From NCBI GenBank assembly GCA_016721005.1, contig JADKJM010000005.1:372001-436000 (forward strand): DNA of 64,000 nucleotides. The letters run 5' to 3'. The stretch is from Flavobacteriales bacterium. Lineage in GTDB: Bacteria; Bacteroidota; Bacteroidia; Flavobacteriales_F; PHOS-HE28. Shown one piece after another: positions 7,365 to 15,265 of this stretch. The notes under the pieces were generated by a model. It saw only the letters and a program-made list of their open reading frames with translations. It did no database searches and was not told the DNA's origin. Each line of letters starts with the position of its first letter. Position 1 is the stretch's first letter. Both the position numbers and the translations under genes were made by a program.

Positions 7365-9638
7365 ATGAACATGAGACCACAAGGAATCACCAAGACCATC
7401 GACCTGGGCGATGGCAAAGCCATCACCATCGAGACCGGTGTGCTGGCCAAGCAAGCCGACGGCGCCGTGACGGTGCGCATCGGAGACACCATCCTCCTCG
7501 CTACCGTGGTAGCGACCAAGGAAGCCCGCGAGGGCATCGACTTCCTGCCATTGCAGGTGGAGTACCGCGAGAAATTCAGCGCCGCCGGCCGTTTTCCCGG
7601 TGGCTTCTTCAAGCGTGAAGCGCGCCCGAGCGATCACGAAGTGCTCACCAGCCGACTGGTGGACCGCGCCCTGCGTCCCCTCTTCCCGGATGATTTCCAC
7701 GGCGACACGCAAGTGGTGATCTCCCTGATGAGCGCCGACAAGCAGAATCCTTCCGACGCCATCGCCTGCCTCGCAGCATCCGCTGCCCTGGCCGTGAGCG
7801 ATATCCCCTTCGGAGGTCCGGTGAGCGAAGTGCGCGTGGCACGCATCAACGGCAAGATGATCCTCAACCCCACCAACGACGAGATCGTAGGGGCTGACAT
7901 GGACCTGATCGTGGCCGGCACCAAGAGCGACATCCTCATGGTGGAAGGCGAGATGAAGGAAGTGCAGGAAGCCGACATGATCGAAGCGATCAAGATCGCG
8001 CACGCCGCCATCCAGAAGCATTGCATCGCGATGGAGGAATTGAGCGCCATGGTGCCCAAGAGCCGGACCAAGCGCACGTACAACCACGAGAACAACGACG
8101 CGGCCATCGGCCAGAAGATCCACGACTCCTGCTACCAGAAGTACTACGACTTCGCCATGGAGCCCAGCGCCAAGGAGGCGCGTATGGAGAAGTTCAGCGC
8201 GATCAAGGACGAGTGCCTTGCCACGCTGAGCGATGAGGAGAAGACCGACAAGGCCATGCTCGGCCGCTTCTTCAAAAAGACCCAGAAGAAGGCGGTACGC
8301 GAAGTGTGCCTTAGCCACGGCAAGCGTCTGGATGGTCGCAAGACCGATCAGATCCGCCCGATCTGGAGCGAAGTGGATGTGTTGCCCGGCACGCACGGCA
8401 GCGCCATCTTCACCCGTGGTGAGACGCAAGCCATCAACCTGCTCACCTTGGGCAGCAGCATGGACGAGCAGACCATCGACCGCGCGACGAAGAAGAGCAG
8501 CGAGAGCTTCATGCTCCACTACAACTTCCCCAGCTTCAGCACCGGTGAGGTGAAGCCGATCCGCGGACCCGGTCGTCGGGAAGTGGGCCACGGCAACCTG
8601 GCCTGGCGCGCACTGAAGCCGGTGATCCCACCAGCACCCGGCAACCCTTACACCATCCGCCTGAACTGCGACATCCTCGAAAGCAACGGGTCCAGCTCGA
8701 TGGCCACCGTGTGCAGCGGAACGCTCGCATTGATGGACGGCGGTGTGCAGATCACCGCACCGGTGAGCGGCATCGCCATGGGCATGATCAGCGACGGCAC
8801 CCGCCACGCGATCCTCAGCGATATCCTTGGCGACGAGGATTTCCTCGGCGACATGGACTTCAAGATCTGTGGGACCGCGAAGGGCATCACCGCCACGCAG
8901 ATGGACATGAAGGTGGACGGCCTTCCCTACGAAGTGCTGGCACAAGCCCTGGAGCAAGCGCGCCAAGGCCGCATGCACATCCTCGGTGAAATGCTGAAGA
9001 CGATGGACGCGCCGCGTGCCGACTACAAGGACCACGCACCGCGCATCATCACCATCATCATTCCGAAAGAGAGCATCGGTGCCGTGATCGGACCCGGTGG
9101 CCGCGTGATCCAGGAGATCCAGGCCGAGACCGGCGCGCACATCAGCATCGACGAAGTGGATGGTATGGGCCACGTGGAGATCATGAGCGAGAACAAGGCG
9201 AGCATCGAAGCCGCCCTCGCCCGTGTGAACGCGATCGCCAACCCGCCGCAAGCCGAAGTGGGCGCGACGTACAAGGGCAAGGTGAAGACCATCATGCCGT
9301 ACGGCGCCTTCGTGGAAGTGATGCCCGGTGTGGATGGACTGCTGCACGTGAGCGAGCTCGATTGGAAGCGCGTGGAACGTGTGGAGGACATCCTGAAGGA
9401 AGGCGAGATCGTGGAGTTCCAAGTGGTGGGCAAGGATCCGCGCAGCGGCAAGCTGAAGCTGAGCCGTCGTGCCCTGCTGCCGAAGCCGGACGGCTACGTG
9501 GACCGCGAGCCCGCCATGGAAGGTGGTCGCGGAGGGGATCGCCCTTACCGCAGTGACCGTCCTCGTCGGGACGACCGCCCACGCCGTGATGACCGCCCCC
9601 GTCGGGATGACGGTGGTGGAGAGCCCAGCCAGAACTGA
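7365..9638 (+). CDS. pnp: Polyribonucleotide nucleotidyltransferase (PNPase)
   Basis: 757 residues. A 3'-to-5' phosphorolytic exoribonuclease, normally a trimer, of the cytoplasmic RNA degradation machinery. Two RNase PH-like domains are visible (LPLQVEYREKFSAAGRFPGGFFKREARPSDHE in the first; THGSAIFTRGETQA and PGRREVGHGNLAWRAL in the second). They are followed by a KH domain (IGAVIGPGGRVIQEIQAETGAHISID) and an S1 domain (GATYKGKVKTIMPYGAFVEVMPGVDGLLHVSEL). The C-terminus is an Arg/Asp-rich tail with repeated RRDDRP units. The upstream leader contains the palindrome pair at 7252-7311, possibly structured in the mRNA. A UUCG-loop terminator follows. Confidence 0.97.
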   Translation: MNMRPQGITKTIDLGDGKAITIETGVLAKQADGAVTVRIGDTILLATVVATKEAREGIDFLPLQVEYREKFSAAGRFPGGFFKREARPSDHEVLTSRLVDRALRPLFPDDFHGDTQVVISLMSADKQNPSDAIACLAASAALAVSDIPFGGPVSEVRVARINGKMILNPTNDEIVGADMDLIVAGTKSDILMVEGEMKEVQEADMIEAIKIAHAAIQKHCIAMEELSAMVPKSRTKRTYNHENNDAAIGQKIHDSCYQKYYDFAMEPSAKEARMEKFSAIKDECLATLSDEEKTDKAMLGRFFKKTQKKAVREVCLSHGKRLDGRKTDQIRPIWSEVDVLPGTHGSAIFTRGETQAINLLTLGSSMDEQTIDRATKKSSESFMLHYNFPSFSTGEVKPIRGPGRREVGHGNLAWRALKPVIPPAPGNPYTIRLNCDILESNGSSSMATVCSGTLALMDGGVQITAPVSGIAMGMISDGTRHAILSDILGDEDFLGDMDFKICGTAKGITATQMDMKVDGLPYEVLAQALEQARQGRMHILGEMLKTMDAPRADYKDHAPRIITIIIPKESIGAVIGPGGRVIQEIQAETGAHISIDEVDGMGHVEIMSENKASIEAALARVNAIANPPQAEVGATYKGKVKTIMPYGAFVEVMPGVDGLLHVSELDWKRVERVEDILKEGEIVEFQVVGKDPRSGKLKLSRRALLPKPDGYVDREPAMEGGRGGDRPYRSDRPRRDDRPRRDDRPRRDDGGGEPSQN

Positions 9639-9660
9639 GCCTGAACAACGCAACACAGAG

Positions 9661-9690
9661 AGCCATCCTTCGGGGTGGCTTTCTGCATTT
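9661..9690 (+). terminator. Terminator after pnp with a UUCG tetraloop
   Basis: AGCCATCC (9661-9668) pairs with GGGTGGCT (9673-9680), one G-T pair, around a TTCG loop, and is followed by the T-rich TTCTGCATTT. Confidence 0.75.
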
Positions 9691-9734
9691 CGTCCTGTTC
9701 ATCCGCAGACCACCTGCAGCGGAAGGGGAATGCA

Positions 9735-9818
9735 TTATCCACAGATGACACCGATGAACGCAGATGAATGCAAGAGGTGGATGGGCCATCTGTGTTCATC
9801 GGTGTCATCTGTGGATAA
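9735..9818. repeat. Inverted repeat with 32-bp arms (TTATCCACAGATGAC type)
   Basis: The arms 9735-9766 and 9787-9818 are inverted copies with one mismatch (...GAACGCAGATG versus ...GAACACAGATG), separated by 20 nt. The element fills much of the pnp-rpoD spacer. It resembles short interspersed repeats seen in many environmental genomes (recollection, not searched). Confidence 0.85.
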
Positions 9819-9924
9819 ACCCGCTGCTCGTTCTGGAAGGCCCGGTCCTTCATCCCCGGTAACCAAGACCGCCTTGGCCGCGTTCAACGCCACCAACTCA
9901 ATAGAACAAGCACTTATGGCTAGG

Positions 9925-10791
9925 ATGCGTCAGCTGAAGATCGTCAAGCAAGTGACGAATAGGGATACCCCTTCCCTGGACAAGTACCTCCAGGAGATCG
10001 GGAAAGTGAAGTTGATCACCGCCGCGGAGGAGGTGGAACTGGCACGCCGCATCAAGCAGGGCGATACCGCCGCGCTGGAATCGCTGTGTACCGCCAACCT
10101 GCGTTTCGTGGTATCGGTGGCGAAGCAGTACCAAGGCCAGGGCCTCACGCTGCCCGACCTGATCAGCGAGGGCAACCTCGGCTTGATCAAGGCCGCCGGT
10201 CGCTTCGACGAGACGCGCGGTTTCAAATTCATCAGCTACGCCGTGTGGTGGATCCGCCAGCAGATCCTGCAGAGCTTGGCCGAGCAAGCGCGCATCGTGC
10301 GCCTGCCCTTGAACAAGATCGGCTCGATCAACAAGATCAACAAAGCGTTCGCGCGCTTGGAACAGGAACACGAACGTCCGCCCACGGCGCATGAACTGGC
10401 CGAGTTGCTGGAGATGACCTTGGAAGAGGTGAAGACCAGCTTGAACAACAGCGGCCGACACCTCAGCATGGATGCCCCGTTGCGCGAAGGCGACGACAGC
10501 GGCACCATGATGGATGTGATGCACAACCCCGAGCTGCCCAGTCCGCTGGACAGTTTGATGACCGACAGCCTGCGCGTGGAGATCGAGCGCTCGCTCGCCA
10601 TCCTCGCCGGTCGCGAGGCCGATGTGATCCGCTTCTACTTCGGCCTGAACGGCAACCAGCCGCATACGCTGGAGGAGATCGGCCAGAAGTTCGACCTCAC
10701 GCGCGAACGCGTGCGGCAGATCAAGGAGAAGGCCATCCGCCGGATCAAGCACGCCAGCCGCAGTGCGGTGCTGAAGGCGTACTTGGGTTGA
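9925..10791 (+). CDS. rpoD: Primary RNA polymerase sigma factor (sigma-70, Bacteroidota short type)
   Basis: 288 residues, the normal length for Bacteroidota RpoD, which lacks region 1.1. It begins MRQLKIVKQVTNRDTPSLDKYLQEIGKV (region 1.2). Region 2 includes LRFVVSVAKQYQGQGLTLPDLISEGNLGLIKAAGRFDETRGFKFISYAVWWIRQQI, with the -10 recognition helix; region 3 follows; region 4 has LEEIGQKFDLTRERVRQIKEKAIRRIKHASRS. Bacteroidota sigma factors read the unusual TAnnTTTG/TTG promoter. The ATG at 9925 is chosen over one at 9916 by family convention. A strong 14-bp hairpin follows the gene. Its last 143 nt plus flank recur in degraded form at 12861-13010. Confidence 0.97.
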   Translation: MRQLKIVKQVTNRDTPSLDKYLQEIGKVKLITAAEEVELARRIKQGDTAALESLCTANLRFVVSVAKQYQGQGLTLPDLISEGNLGLIKAAGRFDETRGFKFISYAVWWIRQQILQSLAEQARIVRLPLNKIGSINKINKAFARLEQEHERPPTAHELAELLEMTLEEVKTSLNNSGRHLSMDAPLREGDDSGTMMDVMHNPELPSPLDSLMTDSLRVEIERSLAILAGREADVIRFYFGLNGNQPHTLEEIGQKFDLTRERVRQIKEKAIRRIKHASRSAVLKAYLG

Positions 10792-10808
10792 ACCCATCGA
10801 ACAACGAA

Positions 10809-10838
10809 CGAACGGCCCGCTCCAGAGCGGGCCGTTCG
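10809..10838 (+). terminator. Hairpin terminator after rpoD
   Basis: A perfect 14-bp stem CGAACGGCCCGCTC / GAGCGGGCCGTTCG with a CA loop. There is only a weak T-tract. The next 200 nt, up to 11040, contain no gene I can support. Confidence 0.7.
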
Positions 10839-11040
10839 CATTGGAGGTGCATCGGCCTGATCGCCTCACATGGGCAAGCACCATGATGAATGTCACGGCC
10901 ACGGTGTGCTAGCTTCAGCACCCGATGACCGTGAGCACATATTCAAGGCGGTATCCAGACGTGTTGTCGGGGGTTCACTCGGCGATTCCCGCAGTTCTCA
11001 CCATGCTTAGGAAGAAAGAAGCGGTAGAGCCGGACCAGTG

Positions 11041-12861
11041 ATGCGGATCTGTTGGCGTTCCTTGCTGGTGGCACTTCTCTTGGTGGGAGGAGCGTCACGC
11101 GTCAGTGCTCAGGAGGATTCGCTCGGCATCTACCACAAGATCGAACACTTCGCGGCGAAGCATAAAGTGACGCAATGGATCTATGACGCCATCTTCATTC
11201 CAACGGTCGCAGCCGACGCACCGCAAGCGGAGGAACATCCTAAGCGGCGACGCAATCCCGCATTGAAATATGCAGGACGGCCGGTCCGCCACATCGACAT
11301 CCATGTGATGGATCCCTTCGGCTATTCCGTGCTCGATACCAGCAAGTCCCCCACCAACAAGATCCAGCAAGTGGGCAACGCGCTGCATCGCCGCACGCGC
11401 GAACGCATCATCCGCAACCTGATGTTGTTGAAGGAGGGCGACGCGATCGACCCGCTGAAGGTGACCGAATCCGAACGCGTACTCCGCGCCAGCCCGGTGG
11501 TGAACGACGCCTCTGTGAAAGTGGTTCCCGTGAAAGGTGTACGCGACAGCGTGGACGTGATCGTCATGGTACTCGACAAATGGAACTTCGATGTGTATGG
11601 GGAAGGCGACCTCGGCTCTGTAAGTGCGACGTTCCGCGACCGCAACCTCCTAGGGTATGGACAGGAAGTGGGACAGAGTGTGGTCTACATTCCAGGTTCA
11701 CCGAAAGTGGAACTGGATGGCCACCACAGCGTGTACAACATCCGCAAGAGCTACATCAGCTCCCGGCTCTCCTACTTCACCAGCGCCGATGTGGACCGGG
11801 TAGGCATCAGCTTGGATCGCGGCTTCTATTCACCCTTGGCACGTTGGGCCGGTGGTGTCGCCGTGGGTAAGTCCTGGGCCAATGACGTGCGCACGGATAC
11901 CCTCACCGACGAGGTGACCACCTATCGGATCGCTCCCGTGAGCACCGATGTGTGGCTCGCGCGCAGCTTCAAACTGGACCAAGGCGAAAGCCGCGCGGAC
12001 CAGAGCAGCAACATCATCGTGGGTGCGCGCTACGCCCAGGTGCGTTACGCCCGCCGAACGCCGTTCGACGTGGACACCTTGCGCCTGAACAGCAACACCT
12101 CGCTCGCGCTGGTCAGCGCCGGTCTCAGCTTCCGGCAGTATTACAAGGACCGCTACCTCTACCGCTTCGGGGCGAACGAGGACATTCCCGAGGGATCGCT
12201 CATCACCGTGACCACCGGCCTGCGCAAGCGCGAACTGGAACGCACCACGCCCTACTCCGGTGTGGAGATCTCGCGCGGCGGCAATACCGAGGACTTCGGC
12301 TACCTCTCCGGCCGCGTGGCCTACGGCACCTTCTATGATCGCGGCCGCGCGGTGGATGGCACCCTGCGTGTGGACCTCGATCACTTCACCGACCTGGTGG
12401 AACTGGGCCGTTGGCACCTGCGCCAATTCGTGCGGGCACGCGGGGTCATCGGCTTCAACAAACCGATCTACCTGCGCCAGAACATCAGCGGCAGCGAACT
12501 GTACGGCTTCGATGGCCAGGCCCTCTCCGGTACGTACAAGCTGCTGCTCAACTTGGAGACCGTGATGTACATGCCGTACACCCTGCTCGGCTTTCGTTTC
12601 GCACCCATCGTGCTCATCGGCCTGGGCACCGTGGGCCAAGAGGATGAGGCCTTGTTCTCCAACACCATCTATCCGGCCTTCTCGCTCGGCGTGCTGGTGC
12701 GCAACGAGAACCTGCTGGTGAAGACCTTCGAGGTATCGGTCGGCTACACGCCCAAACAAACCGATGGCACTACGAGCCTGTTCAAACTGAACCCTTCCAT
12801 CAGCTTCTCTTTGAATGTGCGCGACTTCGCATTCGCACGGCCGGATGTGGTGAGCTTTTGA
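11041..12861 (+). CDS. Outer-membrane beta-barrel protein with POTRA-like domain
   Basis: 606 residues with an N-terminal signal peptide (ICWRSLLVALLLVGGASRVSAQ). Residues about 85-180 look like one POTRA domain (VRHIDIHVMDPFGYS ... IIRNLMLLKEGDAIDPLKVTESERVLRASPVVNDASVKVVPV). The rest alternates like a 16-strand BamA/Omp85-type barrel (FRDRNLLGYGQEVGQSVVY ... NPSISFSLNVRDFAFARPDVVSF). With a single POTRA it is more like a divergent Omp85/TPS-type transporter than BamA itself; the substrate is unknown. A GTG one codon upstream (11038) is an alternative start. It is immediately followed by the rpoD-derived fragment, whose similarity begins at the last base of this stop codon. Confidence 0.7.
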   Translation: MRICWRSLLVALLLVGGASRVSAQEDSLGIYHKIEHFAAKHKVTQWIYDAIFIPTVAADAPQAEEHPKRRRNPALKYAGRPVRHIDIHVMDPFGYSVLDTSKSPTNKIQQVGNALHRRTRERIIRNLMLLKEGDAIDPLKVTESERVLRASPVVNDASVKVVPVKGVRDSVDVIVMVLDKWNFDVYGEGDLGSVSATFRDRNLLGYGQEVGQSVVYIPGSPKVELDGHHSVYNIRKSYISSRLSYFTSADVDRVGISLDRGFYSPLARWAGGVAVGKSWANDVRTDTLTDEVTTYRIAPVSTDVWLARSFKLDQGESRADQSSNIIVGARYAQVRYARRTPFDVDTLRLNSNTSLALVSAGLSFRQYYKDRYLYRFGANEDIPEGSLITVTTGLRKRELERTTPYSGVEISRGGNTEDFGYLSGRVAYGTFYDRGRAVDGTLRVDLDHFTDLVELGRWHLRQFVRARGVIGFNKPIYLRQNISGSELYGFDGQALSGTYKLLLNLETVMYMPYTLLGFRFAPIVLIGLGTVGQEDEALFSNTIYPAFSLGVLVRNENLLVKTFEVSVGYTPKQTDGTTSLFKLNPSISFSLNVRDFAFARPDVVSF

Positions 12862-13010
12862 CGGCAACCAGCCGCATACGCTGGGGGAGATCGGCCAGAA
12901 ATTCGACCTGAGGCGCGAACGTGTGCGACAGATAGGAGAAGGCCATCCGCCGGATAGCACGCCAGCCGCAGCTCGGTGCTGAAGGCGTACTTGGGTTGAA
13001 CGAACAACGA
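12861..13010 (+). pseudogene. Degenerate duplicate of the rpoD 3' end (sigma region 4)
   Basis: This segment aligns with 10649-10807 (the rpoD region encoding NGNQPHTLEEIGQKF...AVLKAYLG plus 16 nt past its stop) with about ten substitutions, two 2-nt deletions and one 5-nt deletion. Both 2-nt deletions remove CA from GATCAAG to give GATAG, so the frame is destroyed. It has no start codon of its own and is not expected to encode protein. It shows that a piece of rpoD was duplicated about 2.2 kb downstream. Confidence 0.9.
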
Positions 13011-13019
13011 CTTCGTGAG

Positions 13020-13053
13020 CACCCGGTCAGAGATGACCGGGTGTTCTTGTTTG
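13020..13053 (+). terminator. Terminator after the barrel protein / rpoD remnant
   Basis: CACCCGGTC (13020-13028) pairs perfectly with GACCGGGTG (13035-13043) around an AGAGAT loop, followed by TTCTTGTTTGTTC. Confidence 0.8.
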
Positions 13054-13131
13054 TTCATTGCTCGCTGTCCTTCAATCCCCCCGTGAAGTCAGACGGCGTC
13101 CATTTCCAGTTCCGCACGATCTTTATCCGCT

Positions 13132-13620
13132 ATGAGGTTCTTACTCGGGGTTGGTGGCGCGTCGATAATCATATTGAGCGCATGCACCGAAAGCTTGGTC
13201 CCGAAAGCGAGAACAATGGCATTCGAGAACTGTAGTTGCATGGCATCGGTTTACTCCGAATTCATTCCGGGGCACCCAGAGTTCCAGTCTGCCTTTGGCG
13301 ATTCATCCAAGCTAATTGCACTCTTCGCCGACCCTTCCTTCACTGTGGACGATCAGGATCTGAAGGACCCTATGATGGTGTGTTTTCTAGAATCCTTGCG
13401 TGCGCTGAAACGGACACTACCCAACCCGTCAACCTTTGAAGGAAGTTGGGAGGAATTCGCCACAGAGTACTTAGCCACCACTGATTCCTGTGCCGGGAGC
13501 CATCTGGGCTTGGATGTTGGGGGCTATGCTCGACGACATGAGTATCCCGGCGCGCTTAGCCTTAAAAATCTTCGGCAGAGTGTCTTGATGCTGAATGAGT
13601 GGGACAAACAGGCTGAATAG
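13132..13620 (+). CDS. Hypothetical lipoprotein
   Basis: 162 residues with a typical lipoprotein signal (MRFLLGVGGASIIILSAC, Cys 18), so probably anchored in a membrane facing the periplasm or surface. The mature part has several cysteines (ENCSCMAS, DSCAGS) and no domain I recognise. Base composition and codon use look less G+C-biased than the neighbouring genes, which may mean recent acquisition. It sits between the rpoD remnant and rpe, in the same direction as rpe, with 22 nt between them. Confidence 0.55.
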   Translation: MRFLLGVGGASIIILSACTESLVPKARTMAFENCSCMASVYSEFIPGHPEFQSAFGDSSKLIALFADPSFTVDDQDLKDPMMVCFLESLRALKRTLPNPSTFEGSWEEFATEYLATTDSCAGSHLGLDVGGYARRHEYPGALSLKNLRQSVLMLNEWDKQAE

Positions 13621-13627
13621 TCCCGGT

Positions 13628-13635
13628 TACCTTCG
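13628..13635 (+). promoter_or_regulatory. Candidate -7 box TACCTTCG just before rpe
   Basis: One mismatch to TAnnTTTG, ending 7 nt before the rpe ATG. If used, the rpe transcript would begin at or next to its start codon. It overlaps the end of the gap after the lipoprotein gene. Confidence 0.35.
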
Positions 13636-13642
13636 TCACCAC

Positions 13643-14296
13643 ATGCCCCACATCCTCGCCCCCTCCCTCCTTTCCGCCGATTTCGCGGAGCTGCGCACGG
13701 CCGTTGAACTGATCGAGGAGGGTCTTGCGGGGTGGCACCACTTGGATGTGATGGATGGGGTCTTCGTGCCGAACATCAGCTTCGGGCTGCCGGTGATCAA
13801 GGCGATCCGGAAGTACGCGAAGAAGCCTTTTGATGTCCACCTGATGATCGTGCGGCCGGACCAATACATCGGTGCGTTCCGCGATGCGGGCGCCGATCAC
13901 CTCACCGTGCATTACGAAGCGTGTCCGCACCTGCACCGCAGCATCCAGGCCATCAAGGCGGCGGGCATGAAGGCGGGCGTGGCGCTGAACCCGCACACGC
14001 CGGTGGCGCACTTGGAGGATGTGCTGGCCGACATCGATGTGGTGTGCCTGATGAGCGTGAACCCCGGCTTCGGCGGGCAGGCGTTCATCGAGCGCACGTA
14101 TGCGAAGATCACCGCGCTGAAGGCGCTGCGGGAGAAGACGGGAAGCAAAGCGCTGATCGAGATCGATGGCGGGGTGGGGATGAACAACGCGAAGCAACTC
14201 GTGGACGCCGGGGCGGATGTGCTGGTGGCGGGGAATAGTGTGTTCGGGGCGAAGGAGCCGCGGCGGGCGATGGAGGAGCTTGCGGGGCTGGGGTAG
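13643..14296 (+). CDS. rpe: Ribulose-phosphate 3-epimerase
   Basis: 217 residues. It interconverts D-ribulose 5-phosphate and D-xylulose 5-phosphate in the pentose phosphate pathway. Conserved segments: ILAPSLLSADF, HHLDVMDGVFVPNISFG (catalytic Asp and metal ligand His/Asp), FDVHLMIVRPDQYI, MSVNPGFGGQAFI and IEIDGGVGMNNAKQLVDAGADVLVAGNSVFG (phosphate-binding loop and second Asp). The TIM barrel is complete. The ATG at 13643 matches the family start. It is followed by a 315-nt stretch without a gene, containing an interspersed inverted repeat. Confidence 0.97.
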   Translation: MPHILAPSLLSADFAELRTAVELIEEGLAGWHHLDVMDGVFVPNISFGLPVIKAIRKYAKKPFDVHLMIVRPDQYIGAFRDAGADHLTVHYEACPHLHRSIQAIKAAGMKAGVALNPHTPVAHLEDVLADIDVVCLMSVNPGFGGQAFIERTYAKITALKALREKTGSKALIEIDGGVGMNNAKQLVDAGADVLVAGNSVFGAKEPRRAMEELAGLG

Positions 14297-14303
14297 AGCC
14301 CGG

Positions 14304-14448
14304 TTCACGCAGAGGCGCCGGGGAAGATCCAAATGACTTACTCGTTGGGCGTGCTGGCCGAAACGGCGGATCCAATACATGCAAGAAGATGAGGTGACCG
14401 AGTGCTGTTGGGCAATCCTCCTCTGCGTTCTCTGCGCCTCCGCGTGAT
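14304..14448. repeat. Spaced inverted repeat (TTCACGCAGAGGCGC type) in a 315-nt gene-free stretch
   Basis: The gap 14297-14611 holds no gene. An arm at 14304-14318 is matched in inverted orientation at 14434-14448 (GCGCCTCCGCGTGAT) with two mismatches. The right arm continues into CTCTGCGTTCTCTGCGCC, a phrase typical of dispersed environmental-genome repeats (recollection only). Confidence 0.55.
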
Positions 14449-14611
14449 GTGCATTCCCCTTTCTGTGTGCCCCCAAGCAAGCCCTCACCCTCTGTTCCTG
14501 TCGATGCGTTCGCGGTCTTCATCGGCGCGCAATGCGGCCTGCCGAATAGCGCGTTGAATGGTGGAACATCGGCGGAAGGGGCGCGTACAGGCACGCGGAA
14601 TCCCCCCTCCC

Positions 14612-15232
14612 ATGCTCCGCCCCTTTTCCCCGGTCCTCCCCTTCGGCCTGCTGTTGCTTGCACCCCTCGGCTCCATTGCACAACACAGCGGTCTTGGCCT
14701 GAAGGCCGGGCTGTTGATGAGCGACACGAAGTCGGGCGTGTTGCATACTGAAGCGATCCCGAATGCGAGTGCCGGATTGTACTTCGCGTTGCGCGCTGGT
14801 GATCGGCTGGAGATCCAACCTGAACTGTTGCTCACCTCGCTTGGTGCAGGCTACACCTTGGCCGAGGGCGAGCGTGGCACCGTGCGCACACTGTATGTGC
14901 AAGTGCCGGTGAGCGCCAAGTTCTACTTCAGCAATGTGGTGAACGTGCAAGCGGGCATGCAGATGGGCCGGTTGATGATGGCGCAACAACACACCCCGGA
15001 TGGCCAAGCGGACGTGACCGACAGCTACGAGACGTGGGACTATGGCCTGGTGCTGGGCGCCGGTGCCGACCTGATCAGCGGGTTGGATCTGGGTATCAGG
15101 TACTACAACGGCATGCGCACCATTCTGGTGGACGACAATGAGTTGTTCCCACGGAACCGGTCGATCATGATCAGCGCGGGTTATCGGCTCGGCCGACTGC
15201 GCGCACCGAGCATGACCAATAGGCGGCGCTAG
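14612..15232 (+). CDS. Outer-membrane beta-barrel protein (PorT-like, about 206 residues)
   Basis: It starts with a signal peptide (MLRPFSPVLPFGLLLLAPLGSIAQ) followed by a small barrel with the GLKAGLLMSDTKSG, GLYFALRAGDRLEIQPELLLTSLGAGYTL and VSAKFYFSNVVNVQAGMQMGRLM pattern typical of the Bacteroidota outer-membrane beta-barrel family (PF13568-like). The C-terminal strand NRSIMISAGYRLGRL is consistent. The function is unknown; proteins of this kind are often counted as PorT-like without being T9SS components. I chose the ATG at 14612 because the signal peptide starts there; the upstream frame lacks similarity. Confidence 0.75.
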   Translation: MLRPFSPVLPFGLLLLAPLGSIAQHSGLGLKAGLLMSDTKSGVLHTEAIPNASAGLYFALRAGDRLEIQPELLLTSLGAGYTLAEGERGTVRTLYVQVPVSAKFYFSNVVNVQAGMQMGRLMMAQQHTPDGQADVTDSYETWDYGLVLGAGADLISGLDLGIRYYNGMRTILVDDNELFPRNRSIMISAGYRLGRLRAPSMTNRRR

Positions 15233-15251
15233 CGGTCCGGGTGGCGCCGGG

Positions 15252-15259
15252 TATCTTCG
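15252..15259 (+). promoter_or_regulatory. Candidate -7 box TATCTTCG just before purK
   Basis: One mismatch to TAnnTTTG, ending 6 nt upstream of the purK ATG, so a leaderless transcript would be expected if it is active. Confidence 0.35.
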
Positions 15260-15265
15260 TCGCCG

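Noticed and set aside
9469..9924. N-terminal extension of rpoD
   Set aside because: The in-frame stretch covers the pnp 3' end, its terminator and the inverted repeat; the Bacteroidota RpoD N-terminus begins at MRQLKI.
10839..11040. RNA gene in the rpoD downstream gap
   Set aside because: I could not fold a tRNA or a known small RNA from it.
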